Assembly (NCBI GenBank): GCA_003184365.1
Contig: NKYR01000046.1
Coordinates: 62,001 to 126,000 of the forward strand
Direction: 5' to 3'
Length of the DNA stretch: 64,000 nucleotides
From: Evernia prunastri
Taxonomy: Eukaryota; Ascomycota; Lecanoromycetes; Lecanorales; Parmeliaceae
Shown here: piece by piece, positions 23,385 through 35,200 of the stretch
How the letters are laid out: the number at the start of each line of letters is the position of its first letter
Numbering within the stretch: the stretch's first letter is position 1
The notes under the pieces: model-generated
What the model saw: the letters and a program-made list of their open reading frames with translations, nothing else
What the model was told of the DNA's origin: nothing
The model's database searches: none
Translations under genes and position numbers: made by a program

Positions 23385-24874
23385 AAAAATACGTGCTTAG
23401 ACTTGTGCCGCAAGGCGTTTATACCCCCCACGGAGAAAACCGGTATCACGACATGGAAACACAGCACATGGAGTGGCAATCTTTTTTATTTCAGCATAGC
23501 CTGGCGTCTCCATATCGGGCGGCTAGACGTCTTGTCCTTTTGCAGGAGCGATGCATTGTTAGCGATTTTCGTTTGAAACATCTACAACTACAACCGCCAA
23601 CCACCACCACCACTGCTACTACCACCACTCTTTTCGCCGTACTACCTACTTCAGCATCATCTACCACCCTCCCCCCACCATCTCTTACCACCTGCAACAC
23701 AAGGGGCTCCCATCCGGACTGTGTATCAACACCACCACCCCTCACCTGGGCACTTTTTGGACTCCTCTCGGCAAACGACTCCCTAAGCTCCACCTCCTTC
23801 AACACACCCAGGCAGACCCTGTCCAATCTATACCACCACCATCACCACCACCACCATCCACACACGAGGGGGTATTTTGGACACACACCATCCAGCATTT
23901 GTTTTTCCACACACACACACACACACACACACACACCAACACACCAATCACTCAACCACCAACTCTCCACCCAACCACTCCTTCCTTTCCATCAGCCCCC
24001 CATCCATCGAATTTCCCGAATCAATCAATCATAGAGTGAAAAGACCGGCGTTTTCTGCAACCCCCTAGCGAGCGAAGAAGCGAAATGAAACGAAAGCGAA
24101 GCGAAGCGGCATCCGGGCGGTTTATATTTGTTGTGCGGCATAGTTAGCTGAGCTTAGCATAGCATAGCATAGCGGAAATTCCAACATGCAATGGATGCGG
24201 ATACCCTGAGGCTATATCTCTGTCTCTCTCTCTCTCTCGTTCTTCAATTCTCCCAATGGACAAAATAGGGGGGAATAAAACCTGCGTTGGGGGCGAGTAT
24301 TCGCTACGAATTGCTTGTGACTTATCCCATCTATCTACCCCTGTGATCCGCAACACTGCAAGCAAAGAGAGAGCCAGCCCGGTAGTACAATTAATTCTTC
24401 GAAAAACAACAGTGCCCGATCACATCTGCCGCAGCGAACTCCTACCCTGCAAGCCTGTCCCTTTCACAACATATAGTTTATGTATATGTACATGGTCCCT
24501 CCCTCCCTCCTCCTCTAACCCAGGGGGGCCGGTTCCAAGACTTTCATCGTTGTGTAGTACATGCCGTAGACCCCCCTTTTTTCTTTGCCTCCGGATAGCG
24601 TACAGGCTCGCGTTACTTGTGGGGGGGGTTTTGTTTTGGACAAGAGTGGAGATGTGGGGTGCTGGTTGTGAGGTGGATGGGAGGGGGGCTAGGCACTGTG
24701 GGTTTTGTGGGTTTGTGTCAGCTTCTGTTTTTTCTTTTCTTTTTTTTCTTTTCTCATGCCGGCTTGTGATGAGATGAAGGGGGGGTGAATGGCTACAAGG
24801 GAGAAGTGGGTTGGGGTTGGAGGTGGGGATGCGGATGCGGATGCGGATGTGTATGGGAAGAGAAAGGGGCCTAC
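23385..24874. other. Intergenic region rich in simple sequence
   Basis: About 1.5 kb between convergent genes. It contains CCACCA-rich runs near 23590-23620 and 23835-23860, a (CA)n tract at 23909-23936, GCGAA-type repeats at 24070-24108 and GCATA repeats at 24155-24172. The long open frame at 23381-24034 is an artefact of these repeats (poly-Thr, poly-His). Confidence 0.6.
23909..23936. repeat. (CA)n microsatellite
   Basis: A perfect dinucleotide tract of about 14 units in the 3' flank of the transcription factor gene. Confidence 0.85.
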
Positions 24875-25463
24875 TTACGGCGGAAGCAGGATTTCGCTCC
24901 AGCTGCTGGAGAAGAAGGCGACTGCGACCTGTGAGCGGTAGAGTCAGCGTATGCCAATCAATGGTTCATCATGCATCTCTTGGTCCATCGGTCATGTTCC
25001 CCCTGTTCGCCGTACTTTTGAATCCCATTTGGGAGAACGAGGCTCTCCTTCCTAACTGCCTTGATTCCTTTCAAACCCTTACCAACCTCCGCAGTTCTCT
25101 GTAGTCCCCAACCCCCCGCCTTCCGAATCCTCTTCTTTCCCTACCTCTCCATCTAAGACGCACCATCTCCACCACCTCCCTCCCTTTTTCCCATCTCTCC
25201 TCATTCCCTCCCATTTCCTCCTCTTCCCCAGCAAAAAAACAAAAACAAAAGGAAGGATTGATGTCACTCACCCCTGCGAACCCCACGGCCTTCAGCACGC
25301 TCCTGTTCTCCTGCGCCGTCAACGCATCGTACGTGTTCCTCAGCGCGCCGCCGATCGTGCCCGGCTCGGGTTGTCGAGCTGGAGGTCCGCCGGATCGTGC
25401 TGCGGCGGCGGAGCGAGAACTGGAGGATGGGGGCGCGGCGGTGGGAGCGCGTTTGGGTGGCAT
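24875..25463 (-). CDS. tom6: TOM complex small subunit Tom6
   Basis: Two exons, 25463-25272 (64 codons) and 24928-24875 (17 codons plus stop), give 81 residues. Exon 1 starts MPPKRAPTAAPPSSSS and is Ala/Ser/Arg-rich, then reads GALRNTYDALTAQENRSVLK. Exon 2 completes a single C-terminal membrane helix ending in FFSSSWSEILLPP. This is the layout of fungal Tom6 (PF17112 type), a tail-anchored subunit stabilising the outer-membrane import pore around Tom40. The 343-nt intron (GTGAGT...CTCACAG) is long for this window. Exon 2 is too short for open-frame searches; I assigned it from the conserved helix and the phase-0 join. Confidence 0.78.
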
Positions 25464-26536
25464 TGTTGAGAGAGTGGCGCTAGGTGGGTTATGTGGGGAG
25501 GGGTAGTGGTTTCGGGGAGTTGGGAAGAAAGGGGTGGGATATGGATGGTGTGTGATGTGCACGAATCTAGATAGAGAGGGAGTACGGAGTGGTTTCGGTT
25601 GATAGGTGAAAAGGCGCTAAGACGGTTCGGCATCACTAGCGCCAAGTATCTTACACTCGATCAAGTTGATGGTTTCGCAACTTTATAAAACCGGAATCAT
25701 TCAGTAATGTTCTCAACATCAGAACCTCAGGTGGATTGAGTCTCAATGCAGATTGATATTCCCTCATATTTTTTAGCTCCCTGCCGAAGATTTTTGCAAG
25801 GTTCGAGATACGTTGTACAACAGTAGTCAAATGCCTTCTGTCGAAGTAAAGTTTGAGGCATCAGCCAGAAACACCATCAGCGACCTTCGGACAGCGTTGC
25901 TGCAGTCTCCCATGTGCGTTAATTGACAAAGTACTGTACCCCGAGCTGCCTTTGATAATCATAACGTTCATGGTCTTTCCGCATGTACGGATCATCAACG
26001 GTGTATCTCAATAATTGCTTTTCCAGAAAAACCTTCGATGTTTTCCACCTTGATCACAAAGCAATCTTTGAATTGATTCTCAGCCTAGTCAATTTGAGCA
26101 ACATAAGAACTCTTTGGAGTACCGAATAGCCAAGACAGGAGTTGCGTGGACGTGTATTGGTTGTGCAGATACTCTACGATTCACAGCCTCACTTCTAAAA
26201 TAGAAACTTACTGTCATTATTTGGTCGACTGGATCTTCTTGACTTAACCTTCTTCCAATTTTTGACTAGACATGAACAACCGATCATCAAGTTCGATTGT
26301 CTGCACTGCTGAGTGTCAGTCCAAGGTGAAAATCCAAAACAGCCTAGCTTAGGTGGCTCGCTTTACGTGCATGAAGTACTTGAGTACCTGCGACTGCAAG
26401 CTCATATGCTGGTGTAGAGCGAGGCTGCGTCATGACGGAGACGCCCGTGAAGCTGCGCCCTCAACAATGCCCTCTCTACCATCTATAAATCGTGCCGAAG
26501 ATTCTTCCCTCTGCGCCATTCCTGTGATGTCTAAAT
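25464..26536. other. Intergenic region between divergent tom6 and the STAND-related relic
   Basis: About 1.07 kb with no supported gene. The left end is the tom6 promoter. The rest is unstructured, with no repeats or RNA gene that I can recognise. Confidence 0.5.
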
Positions 26537-29010
26537 ATGGAGGCCATTGCCGCTATCAGCTTAGCTGGCAACATCCTTCAATTTTTAAACTTTACGGGCG
26601 ACGCGATCACCACAAGCCGCCGAATCCATGCTTCTACATCGGGTACTTTGAATGAACATGACAATCTAGAGCGTCTCACGACTGATTTGAAGTATTTGAG
26701 CGTCCGATTGCAGGGCTCAGCAGGGCCAGTAGACTCGGTACTTGAGCAGCTATGTTCAAGCTGCAACGAGGTCGCGGACGAGCTGCTGAAGTCTTTAGGA
26801 CATCTTGGTGTCAAAGGGAAATACACGGCGTCTCAGAGCCTCAGAAAGGCATTGAAGACGTTATGGGGCAAAGAGAAGCTTAAACTTCTTGAGGAAAGAT
26901 TGGCTGGATATCGTCAGGAATTGACTTTGCATATGACTGTGGACTTGAGGTACAAGTGCTCTTGTTTGCGGTTCGCTTTGGAACATAATGCTGACAGTAC
27001 GCTTCCAGGTCTCGAATTGACTTACTCCAACTCCAGCAAACAGATTCATTCCAAGCTCTTGATGATGTTGCACAGAGAGGAGCATAAGAGATCCTAGAGG
27101 CACTGACTGACAACCGAGACCATTTGGTCGCTGCCAAAAAGGCACAAAACAAGCATATGAGAGCTTTGCATACACAGACTGAGACCACACTCTCTCGAAA
27201 GTTCGAATCAGCGGCTACAAATATAGCAGAGCAGGGCGAAATAACCCGCGCCCTCACGGTCAATGAACAGCAGAAGACCCTGACGGAAGTACGTAAGGCC
27301 GTCGCCGATGCAGCTTCCGAGTATGACGGTGCTCTTTCTACAGAAGCCGAGAGAGTCTCCGCTAGAATCGAGGAGGGTAATGAAGTCACTCGAACCCAAA
27401 TCACAGAGATACTTGACAGGAATCACAAGGAATTGAGGCAAGAGATCAACGGATTACAGCGGGGGCTTCTTCAACTCCACCTTGAGATTGATAGGAAAAC
27501 AGACGAGTTGAAGGAGATCGTAAGCAAGATCAATACCACGAGCGAAGGACCGGACCGTAAGTTGCTCAGGGAAATGGGCAATTCAGCCACCGTGGTCCTG
27601 ATGTCATTACGTGAGCTATACAAGACTCTCGAGGTATGGACAGCACGTTCAGGATTCTGTAATAGTATCTCACGTCTACTTGCGATAGGAGATGCTAATA
27701 CCGTTGGTCCAGCAAGCCAGAACCGCTTTCGGCACTCTACTTGGGCTGCGCATCGACCAGTCCGCGAACGAAGACCAGACTACGTTCGAGCTTGAGCAGA
27801 CAAACCTAAGCCCCGAAGTCGGGATCTCATTGCCAATGTACTACGCTTTTTACTACGAGCCGTTATTCTCAGGTTTCCGTGGACTAGACCTGGAGTCGGA
27901 GGTCTTCTCGAGCGCAAAGATGAACGAATGGATACTTAGAATATGTCTAAATCCTTGCGATCCACGGGATTCTTCGCCGGAGGCTCGTGCTTTCTTTGAC
28001 TTAGCCAAGAACGGGAACAAGCTGGTCTGGACCTTGACTACTTTGGTAGCAGGCGCCAACGCTTGTCTCACCCCAGAAGATGCAGTCTTGGATTTGAGCA
28101 CGGCCTTTAGTGTGCGTCATGATCCCCAATGTGTCTTACCTGCGGGCGTGGCTTGGTCCTGCCCCACAAGCACTTGTTGGGGTGGGCTTGTGCAAAGCAT
28201 CCTCGAACGGATATTCCATCCCAGGTGCAATACTCTTCGAGATGGGATCCGGAAATTTTCTCCATAGGCCTCGGTTTGGCCTGGATTGCACCATAGGTCG
28301 ACGTTTGGCAGAAGAATATGCTCTCATGTCTCACCTGGCAGACATATGTGGTTTGCAAGAAGAGATCAACAGAGGCGTTGGCTGCAAAACTTTTGGAGAG
28401 CACCTAAGAGCCGACCTGACTCTGACACTGGTCGCATTGACCTCGCAAGTATCGCCTTGGGAGGCTCGGCCGGGCACAGGGATCAACACTAACCAGGCGT
28501 CCCACTTCGACTTAGAAGGCTTTGTACATCGCATCTATTACTATGAGGGTAGTCTATACGTTGACCCGTCTGCGAGTCCGGTCATTGACTTTTTGTACGC
28601 CATCGAATCAGCTGGAATTTCCATCAAACTACCCACCCGATCATCTGTCCTCGGCTTCGCACCTGATGAGTATTTTTCATCTTTACCCACTCGAATGGAG
28701 GGCATTCGGCAGACTGGTCATCAAGCATGGTATGAAAGTAGAGAGTACAGTCGAATCCTAAAGACTACATGCTGGTGGCCATAAACAAGATCGTAAGGCT
28801 TGACAAGAAGCTCATGACAATTGGCGAGCGGCAAGGAAAAAAACGTCAAAAATTATTTCTTACGTAGACTATCGAGGGGACAACGAGGATCCCACCATCA
28901 TGGGGCAACCATCACCGGCCGCCAGTGTGCTTCTCGATCCTTACGTGCAAGAGCTGAAACGGGAATACGGTCCGCTAATGGTTCCTTCTTCGGCATTTGA
29001 AGGCCGGTGA
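26537..29010 (+). pseudogene. Decayed gene with HeLo-like/STAND N-terminal domain and coiled coil
   Basis: The splice sites still parse: exons 26537-26949, 27009-27633, 27713-28109 and 28171 onward, with good GT-AG borders. The N-terminus (AIAAISLAGNILQFLNFTGDA) matches the fungal N-terminal helical domain of STAND/NLR-like proteins (Helo_like_N or NACHT_N type). A long coiled coil follows (about residues 170-345), then a C-terminal region I do not recognise; no NACHT or NB-ARC motif is visible. An in-frame TAA interrupts exon 2 at 27085-27087 (codon 164). Near the 3' end, coding-like sequence jumps frame around 28680, 28757 and 28850 before ending at 29010. Read literally, exon 4 stops at 28784. 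Sequencing error cannot be excluded, but several lesions suggest a pseudogene. Confidence 0.65.
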
Positions 29011-30152
29011 CCTGAGATCAGCATCACCTATATTTGGCGAAGACGAAGGACCAGTTATCGAATTCTCGGTCTCCGAATTTCCATTCATTGAGTGTCCAGT
29101 CTCCGAAGTTCCAGTCTCCGAACTTGAACGTCACCTTCGTTCAATCCCTCTCCTATAGCCGCACTCGATCAACGTTTCAAAAATCCGCCATCCCGCGACT
29201 CCCCGCCGCATACGGTAGATGTGCATCCGCGCCTGAATTGCCTTGGGGCCCAGCGTTCTTCGTTCTTCGTTCTTCTTCTTCTTCTTCTTCTTTGTCGTCG
29301 TCGTCGTCGTCGACGCCGGTCCCCATGGCACGGCACGTCTTTCCACTCATTGGCCAATCCCTCGCCGTTCCAGCCGAGATAGATACGATATCGCCAGCCC
29401 AATCCAGACCAACACTAGACTTCGCCTCCTCGAGAGCGCAAGATCGTGGAAGACACCGCCGCCATAATTCGTTCTGATGCGGGGGACGAATAGCCTTCCT
29501 GCTGGGCGTTACCCCCCCCTCCCGCATCCCCCCCCCCGGGCGGGTTTGGCTCCCACTTCTTCGCAAGCGTTGATTGCCGTAGTCATAGCCTTGCCTTGCC
29601 TCGAGGTTGGGGGAGCGGTGGTTGGCTGGGCTGCATTACATCAGCTTTTGCTTTTCTCTATTGACTGTCCCACACTATAGCACTGTTACACTATGCACCA
29701 TCTGAAGCGTGACCAGGGAAGCTGAGGCGGTGGTTGAGACTCGAAGCCAACATATGGGACATCGTTGTGTTGACTGAGTTGTAACTTTTTGGACTTTTTT
29801 TTATTATTATATATATGAAGAACTTTTCGACAAGCCCGTCCACAAACCCCGCGAACAGCACCGCTATAGCAGCTACCTTGGCTAGCTATGCAGACGCGAA
29901 TTCTTCCACTTGCAGCAAAAGCATCGATCTTGAGCTGGGGAAAAAACATCCCCTCCTTATCGTACATGGTATTACTAAAAATGGGATAAAGATTGGCGAC
30001 AACCAATGAATATAGTCAAGTGAAGGTAAAAAGAAAAGCGAAGGATTTCATAACGTCGTAACGCATCACGCTCATAAAAACATCCCAAACCCTATTCCAC
30101 CCCAAATCCTATTCCACCCCAATCCCAATCCCAACCCCCAACCCCCCCAACC
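29011..30152. other. Intergenic region, about 1.1 kb
   Basis: No supported gene. It holds a TTC/GTC trinucleotide tract and C-rich runs near 29505-29550. The open frames over the tract are Ser- or Arg-rich artefacts. Confidence 0.55.
29256..29312. repeat. (TTC)n-(GTC)n compound microsatellite
   Basis: TTCG/TTC units pass directly into GTC units. The tract generates spurious Ser-, Lys/Glu- or Arg-rich frames on both strands. Confidence 0.8.
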
Positions 30153-31909
30153 TCACGAATCCGGAATCGGCACGCTCGAACTCGTCCACTGGCCCTGTTC
30201 GAGATCCCGCACGAACTCGGTGATGTCGGTCCCGTTGGTCTGGTAGAAGGCCAGCAGCGAGTCCCCCCCCGACTGGTCCGGGAGCGCGGTGACGGACAGA
30301 TGGGTGCCGGCGAGCCCCTTTGCGCCGTTGATGGTGAAGCGGTCGGCCGGGTCGGCGGGGATGGTGGTGTTTTCGGCGGCGAAGGTGACGTTGAAGCCGC
30401 TGATGCTGAGGTCCGGGTTCTGCACGTAGAGGTAGTTGGTGTAGCCCATGGAGCTGTTCTGCGCGACGGGGATGCTGATGTTGCCTGTTGGGTGGGTCAA
30501 TTTTTTTTTCTTTTCTCTTTTTTCCTCTTTTTCTCTGCCTTTGTTTGTTTCAGGGATGCAACTGGGGGGCATGGTGATGGTTTCACTCACTGTTCGTCCA
30601 TGCGTTGATCGGATGGGAGCTGTTGCCCACGACCGTTGTGTTCAGGTCTTTCCACAGTATATTGACTTCGTCCTGCATGTTGACGAAGAACACATACGTG
30701 TCGCTGCCGGGACCCCACGAGTAGCAGCCCACGCCTGCGTGGCCGTTGTACCCGTTGAACGTCTGCTGCTGGGTCCAGGAATCGTCGCCGTAGGTCCAGC
30801 CCACGGAGTCGAACGCGGTGGCGTTGCTGGCGTACCAGAGGTGGATGCCGACGGTTTGATCGGAACTGTTCCCGGTACTGCTGGTGGTCTGCCCGGGAAC
30901 GGGAGAGTGGTTATAGGCGGCGTCGCTGTAGAAACTGCCGTACCAGCAGGCCTCGAGGCCGACGTTGGGGTCGTTCATGGCTTGCAGGTTGAGGGCGTCG
31001 ATCGGTCCCTTCCTCCAGACGTTGGTGGTGTTGTCGTTGATCACTTCGGTGATGGTGTTGTTGACGTTGATGTAGAATATATGCCACTAATTTCAGTATT
31101 AGTCGGAGAGTTTGATTTTCCCAGCTCCTCTGTCGACTTACGGCAGCGGTTTGGTTCCTGGCGTAGGCTACCGCGGCTATTGGGGTTCCGTTTTTGGCAT
31201 CGACGGCGACAATATTAGTGATGTCTCCCCCTTGCCAGGACCCATCACTTGCGAGCTGCGCGGAACGTAATTGGCCGGAGTGATGTTGGAAATACATGAC
31301 GATTGCTCCATGGTCGCCCGAAGCGAACGATTCCGAAGCCAGAGCTATCCCCGAGCCATTGAACGCTCCTACAGTCGACAAGAAACTCTGAGGGATCGAG
31401 GTCGGTGCAGCCGGTGGTGGAGTCTTAGGGGCCGAGGAGCCCGAGCTGTAACATACGTGCATCAGCCAAACAGACTCATCAATATGGAGAAGACGGCGTT
31501 TCGCCTACTTTCGAGTCAAGCCGACGCCGAGTCCGATAGCAAGTCCTATTACCAGACAAGCCACCAGACCCACGATCCAAAAGAGCCAAGCCTTCCGCCC
31601 ACGACTGCGAGGCTCAACGTTTCTTCTGTCCGATACTTCCAACGCCGGTTGCTCCCAATATTCCTTCTCCGTCGAGTGAGGGTTGTATTCCTTTTCGGTG
31701 GGATCTGGGGTCCTGAGCGAATGCAGTCCGGGGGAGGCGGGATCGAGACCGGGCGAGACGTGATCTAATGAGAGGGGAGAGACTACGTTGGTCGCTGGAG
31801 AGAAAGCAGCAGCGTCTTTCATGGGCAGAGGGCTGTATGTTGAGGTCCGGTCGGGGAGCTCTGTGGGCTTCTTTTCGTCTTCATGGAATGACTCGGTAAA
31901 GCGATGCAT
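30153..31909 (-). CDS. Fucose-specific-lectin-like protein with type II membrane anchor
   Basis: Four exons, 31909-31509, 31445-31142, 31086-30591 and 30484-30153, encode 510 residues. Residues 1-105 are a charged, Pro/Ser-rich cytosolic region. One transmembrane helix (LFWIVGLVACLVIGLAIGLG, about 109-128) and a short Pro/Ser linker follow. From about 160 the protein has repeated blades of the kind seen in the fucose-specific lectin beta-propeller: IALASESF, GAIVMYFQHHSGQLRSA, TPIAAVAYA, WHIFYINVNNTITEV. Many N-x-S/T sites suggest a glycosylated lumenal or extracellular domain. The family binds fucosylated glycans; here the anchor suggests surface or secretory-pathway display. Sugar specificity is not established. 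Confidence 0.82.
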
Positions 31910-34900
31910 CCTTCCGCTTGTCGAGGGAAGACTTCAAGACGTGTTTTTTTTTCATATATATTGTGACACTCAATAAGTCTGAAAGATAGGTATGTCTACG
32001 CTTTCATGTTTGGGGGGAGGTTGTATAGTCGTGATTAAGCAAAGTTGGAAAGGAAAAGAAATTTTGGGGGAAATGGCTTACTGATAGCTAGCTAGAAAGT
32101 GCGCCTGAATCATATTGATCCAGGCGCAGATGGATTGGACAGATGAGAGTGGTGTTCGTGTGCGGGAGACCAGGGATAGCAGGGATAGCAAGGATAGCAG
32201 GGAGTGGGGACCGGGGAAAGCGAGTCAAAGTACAACAGTAGCATTTAACTCATTAAGGCCTTTCATTCCCACGCGGGAAGACATGTGGTCAGCACACCAT
32301 ACTACACCCTGGCTTGAGGGAAATGATTCGATTGGTTACTGCTTGGCATTTGCTGATGCAGCTAAGGTCAACATTGCATATCACTGTAGTCAATTTAAAT
32401 TTTACGAGGCGGAGCCAGTAGCCACAGTGATTGCTGATCGTCAGGGCTGAAAAAGCTGGAGAATGTTCCCACTCACTCAATCAGTCATCAAGTCATCAAT
32501 AATCATCATGCACTGACTGCGGCACATTCCGGCGGTGAATATAACCAAGTGTACTACCCTCGTACTAGCCTCTATCGATCAAAATGCGTCGGAGACATAC
32601 CAGAGACAGTAAGGTATGTCAGCCAAACGAGTACTCTACTCTACTCTCCACACTATACAGCGCCATGCAGTGAGGCATTTAAATGCTATTGGCTTCACCC
32701 TTTCAAATCATTCACACCATGCGTACAAGAGTATGCATGTCTCGCAACTATCCTCCCATATAGTCAGGTCCATCCGCAATCAATAATTTGATTGCTTGCT
32801 GTTTGCATATACGGATGCCTCTCAAGTAGTGAAAAGAGAAAAAGAAATTATATGTTGGCATCAGTCTCTTACTTAGTCCCCTCGACTCGTATTGCTACCT
32901 TACTCTATTCTGCTGACTCTGGTGCTACCTCACTTTCATGTGTCTAGCTCAAAGTGGTTTGGCATACGAAAGTTATCCGACCCTCTAACCTAGATCAACT
33001 ACCTTAGAACCTTATTTTCCGTCCTAAATGGCCATCAGCCACCACTAATCATGCCCTAAACCTTTCTCTATCTAGCTTCCAACGCACAGCTGCGAGTACC
33101 GCAACCTTACCCCACTCTACTTCTATAGCACTACCTGACCACTAACCTCCCACGTCTAAGTATCCTCTAACCTCTATCCTCTAGAGCACTTTACCTATCC
33201 TCTAACCTGAGTACCCTCTAATAAGCTCGTACATGTCAATCTATACATCTCCTCGGTTCCAAAATTCGAACCCTCTTGGCATGTTTCCAAACAAGTCAAG
33301 ACGTTAGGAATGGAAAGACTTCATCTATAAGGTAAGGTACTTAAGAAAAAGAAAAAGAAAGACCTCCCAACACGTCCCCGAGCGATGTGCGCTGATCCGC
33401 GTGATCAACTTCGGAAGGAGCCTGAGACCAGCTCTTCGTTCGTAGTGCCGTCATATCGGAATTGAACCAGTTCCGACTGACATTAATCTGTAACATGGCG
33501 AAGAGCGCTTAAACCATTCCGATGCGAATCTCCAAAGAGGTATGCTTTGCGAGAGATACCATATCTCCTTCCTTCTTAAAAACCATTGTCCCCGCTCGTT
33601 CGGGCTTTTGCAAGCATCTGAGGCTCTAAGAAGTTAGCGAGGACGGATAATCAGCATAGGTACGGGCGACTGTCCATACCGACGCATTATGACGTCCATA
33701 ACACAAGCCATCGACTTGTACCGTTGAGTACTCTCTCACTTATGGCATCGACGATGCCCTTTCCTTGCGTCTAGACTAAAATGACCGACTGAACCACAAA
33801 CCCTTTTCTGCCAATCGCGTGCCTGCAGAGTGCTCCAGTCGGCGCGACGCGCTTCGCAATACCTGGCTGCCTTGCGGCCTTAGTCACTTGGAGCGCTTCG
33901 TCACCAATCATGGCCACCCACTTTAGTCTCGCCAACTCGCCGACTCCGAATGTCATTTACGTGAACGGTGAGACGGTGAGACTCGTCAGAACCCTTGCGC
34001 CGATCTTTTGGAAACTGACTTGAAACATTTACCATGGCTTGTGGTGGTGTTGCACCGGCATACTTTCCAGGTACCTGGTCGTAACACGTTGCCGATGTAA
34101 GTGTTTCGTTCGGTTTGTGAAACGGCACTCGAAGATCCTCGCTCAGCAGCAGCCGTGACGATGCACGTCAAAGTCTTCAGATCGGCAAACCCAAAGCATC
34201 GTCGATCAGGACGATGATGTGCAAAGGCCAAGCTCCCGGGGATCCTTCGACCACGGTTCCGCTGTGCTGTGCTGATTCAGTTGAAAAACGGAGGACAAAG
34301 CGCAGCAGGTCAGACTGGGTGTCTCTGAGGGCCCGCTTCGACTCTTATGTAATGTAGGTATACAAGACCGCATCGGACAGAAGACATGTAATCAAAGCTC
34401 GTCAAAAGAAAGCGATACGAGTCGCATAGAGCACTACAGGACCCCGCAAGGCTCTCTTGGAAGGACTCATCTATCAAGAGGGTATGGTATATATCAACAC
34501 CAAAAATCAAAAAATCACAACTCGGCCCCCACCCCGGGGGTTCTTTCAAGAAAGCCTGGTTCAAACCAATCTGACACCGGGATGACTTTATCCATCCATC
34601 ATCGAAGAGAAACCCTTTTCGAGACACTCGCACAAGCGCCGAAAATACACTTTTCGAACCGTGGCTAGTCGACACGAGACAGATCTCCGTCTGAGCATTC
34701 ACCGTGGAATATTCCCCGGCCACGTGGGGATTTACATACGCGATACCACAGCATAAAAATAATCATTCGTCAAAACAAACCATCGCGGAAAAACCATATC
34801 CGGTTTAGCAATCTATCCTCTGCTGCCCCCCCCCCGCCCGCATAGGTCTGAGGAAGGATGCGACGCCAGCCTGCTTTCGGAGATGGATCGGCGTCCACGG

Positions 34901-35200
34901 TCTGCGAACCCCACCACTACGTACGTGAGGAATGCTGGGTGATCTGGAGGTCAGTGTCATAAAGGCCAGCCCAGCCCTCACGGATGTTCAGAGGTGTCAG
35001 TTTCAGTTTCACGTTCGTTCGTTTGGAGCCTAGAGAGCACACACGGACGGTAGCTGAAGAGGGTTGATTACTCGTAATCAATCAAGTAGCATCGCCATAG
35101 CGCTAATTCATAGCACTGGGGTATATCCTCTCCTGGATTTTCCTGCGCGCTGCTATGCACGGACTTAGACACATGAAGATCTCTTCGAGACTCCATTCAA
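31910..35200. other. Gene-poor region, about 3.3 kb
   Basis: This lies upstream of the lectin-like gene and downstream of nup85. No open frame shows recognisable features; the largest (minus strand, 34310-34723) has no family signature. The 32880-33250 part is strikingly poor in G on the plus strand, with recurring CCTCTAA motifs. Confidence 0.5.
32970..33235. repeat. G-poor tract with recurring CCTCTAA motifs
   Basis: CCTCTAA or TATCCTCTAACCT-type units recur (near 32983, 33170, 33198 and 33222) in a segment strongly biased to C, T and A on the plus strand. The repeats are irregular and are not the canonical fungal telomere unit. Confidence 0.4.

Noticed and set aside
23381..24034. 217-residue plus-strand open frame
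   Set aside because: It is poly-Thr and poly-His from CCA, CAC and CA repeats, begins at the TF stop codon and has no family features.
29034..29566. Ser-, Arg- or Glu-rich open frames on both strands
   Set aside because: All are generated by the TTC/GTC microsatellite.
30300..31218. 256-residue plus-strand frame opposite the lectin-like gene
   Set aside because: It is antisense to well-supported exons, and its Gly/Val-rich composition is typical of a shadow frame.
33240..33285. GGGTTCGAA-like sequence (minus strand) resembling a tRNA B box
   Set aside because: The flanking bases do not match the B-box consensus, and no A box or cloverleaf could be paired.
34310..34723. 137-residue minus-strand frame
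   Set aside because: No recognisable motif, no splice context, and it lies in a gene-poor region where random frames of this size occur.
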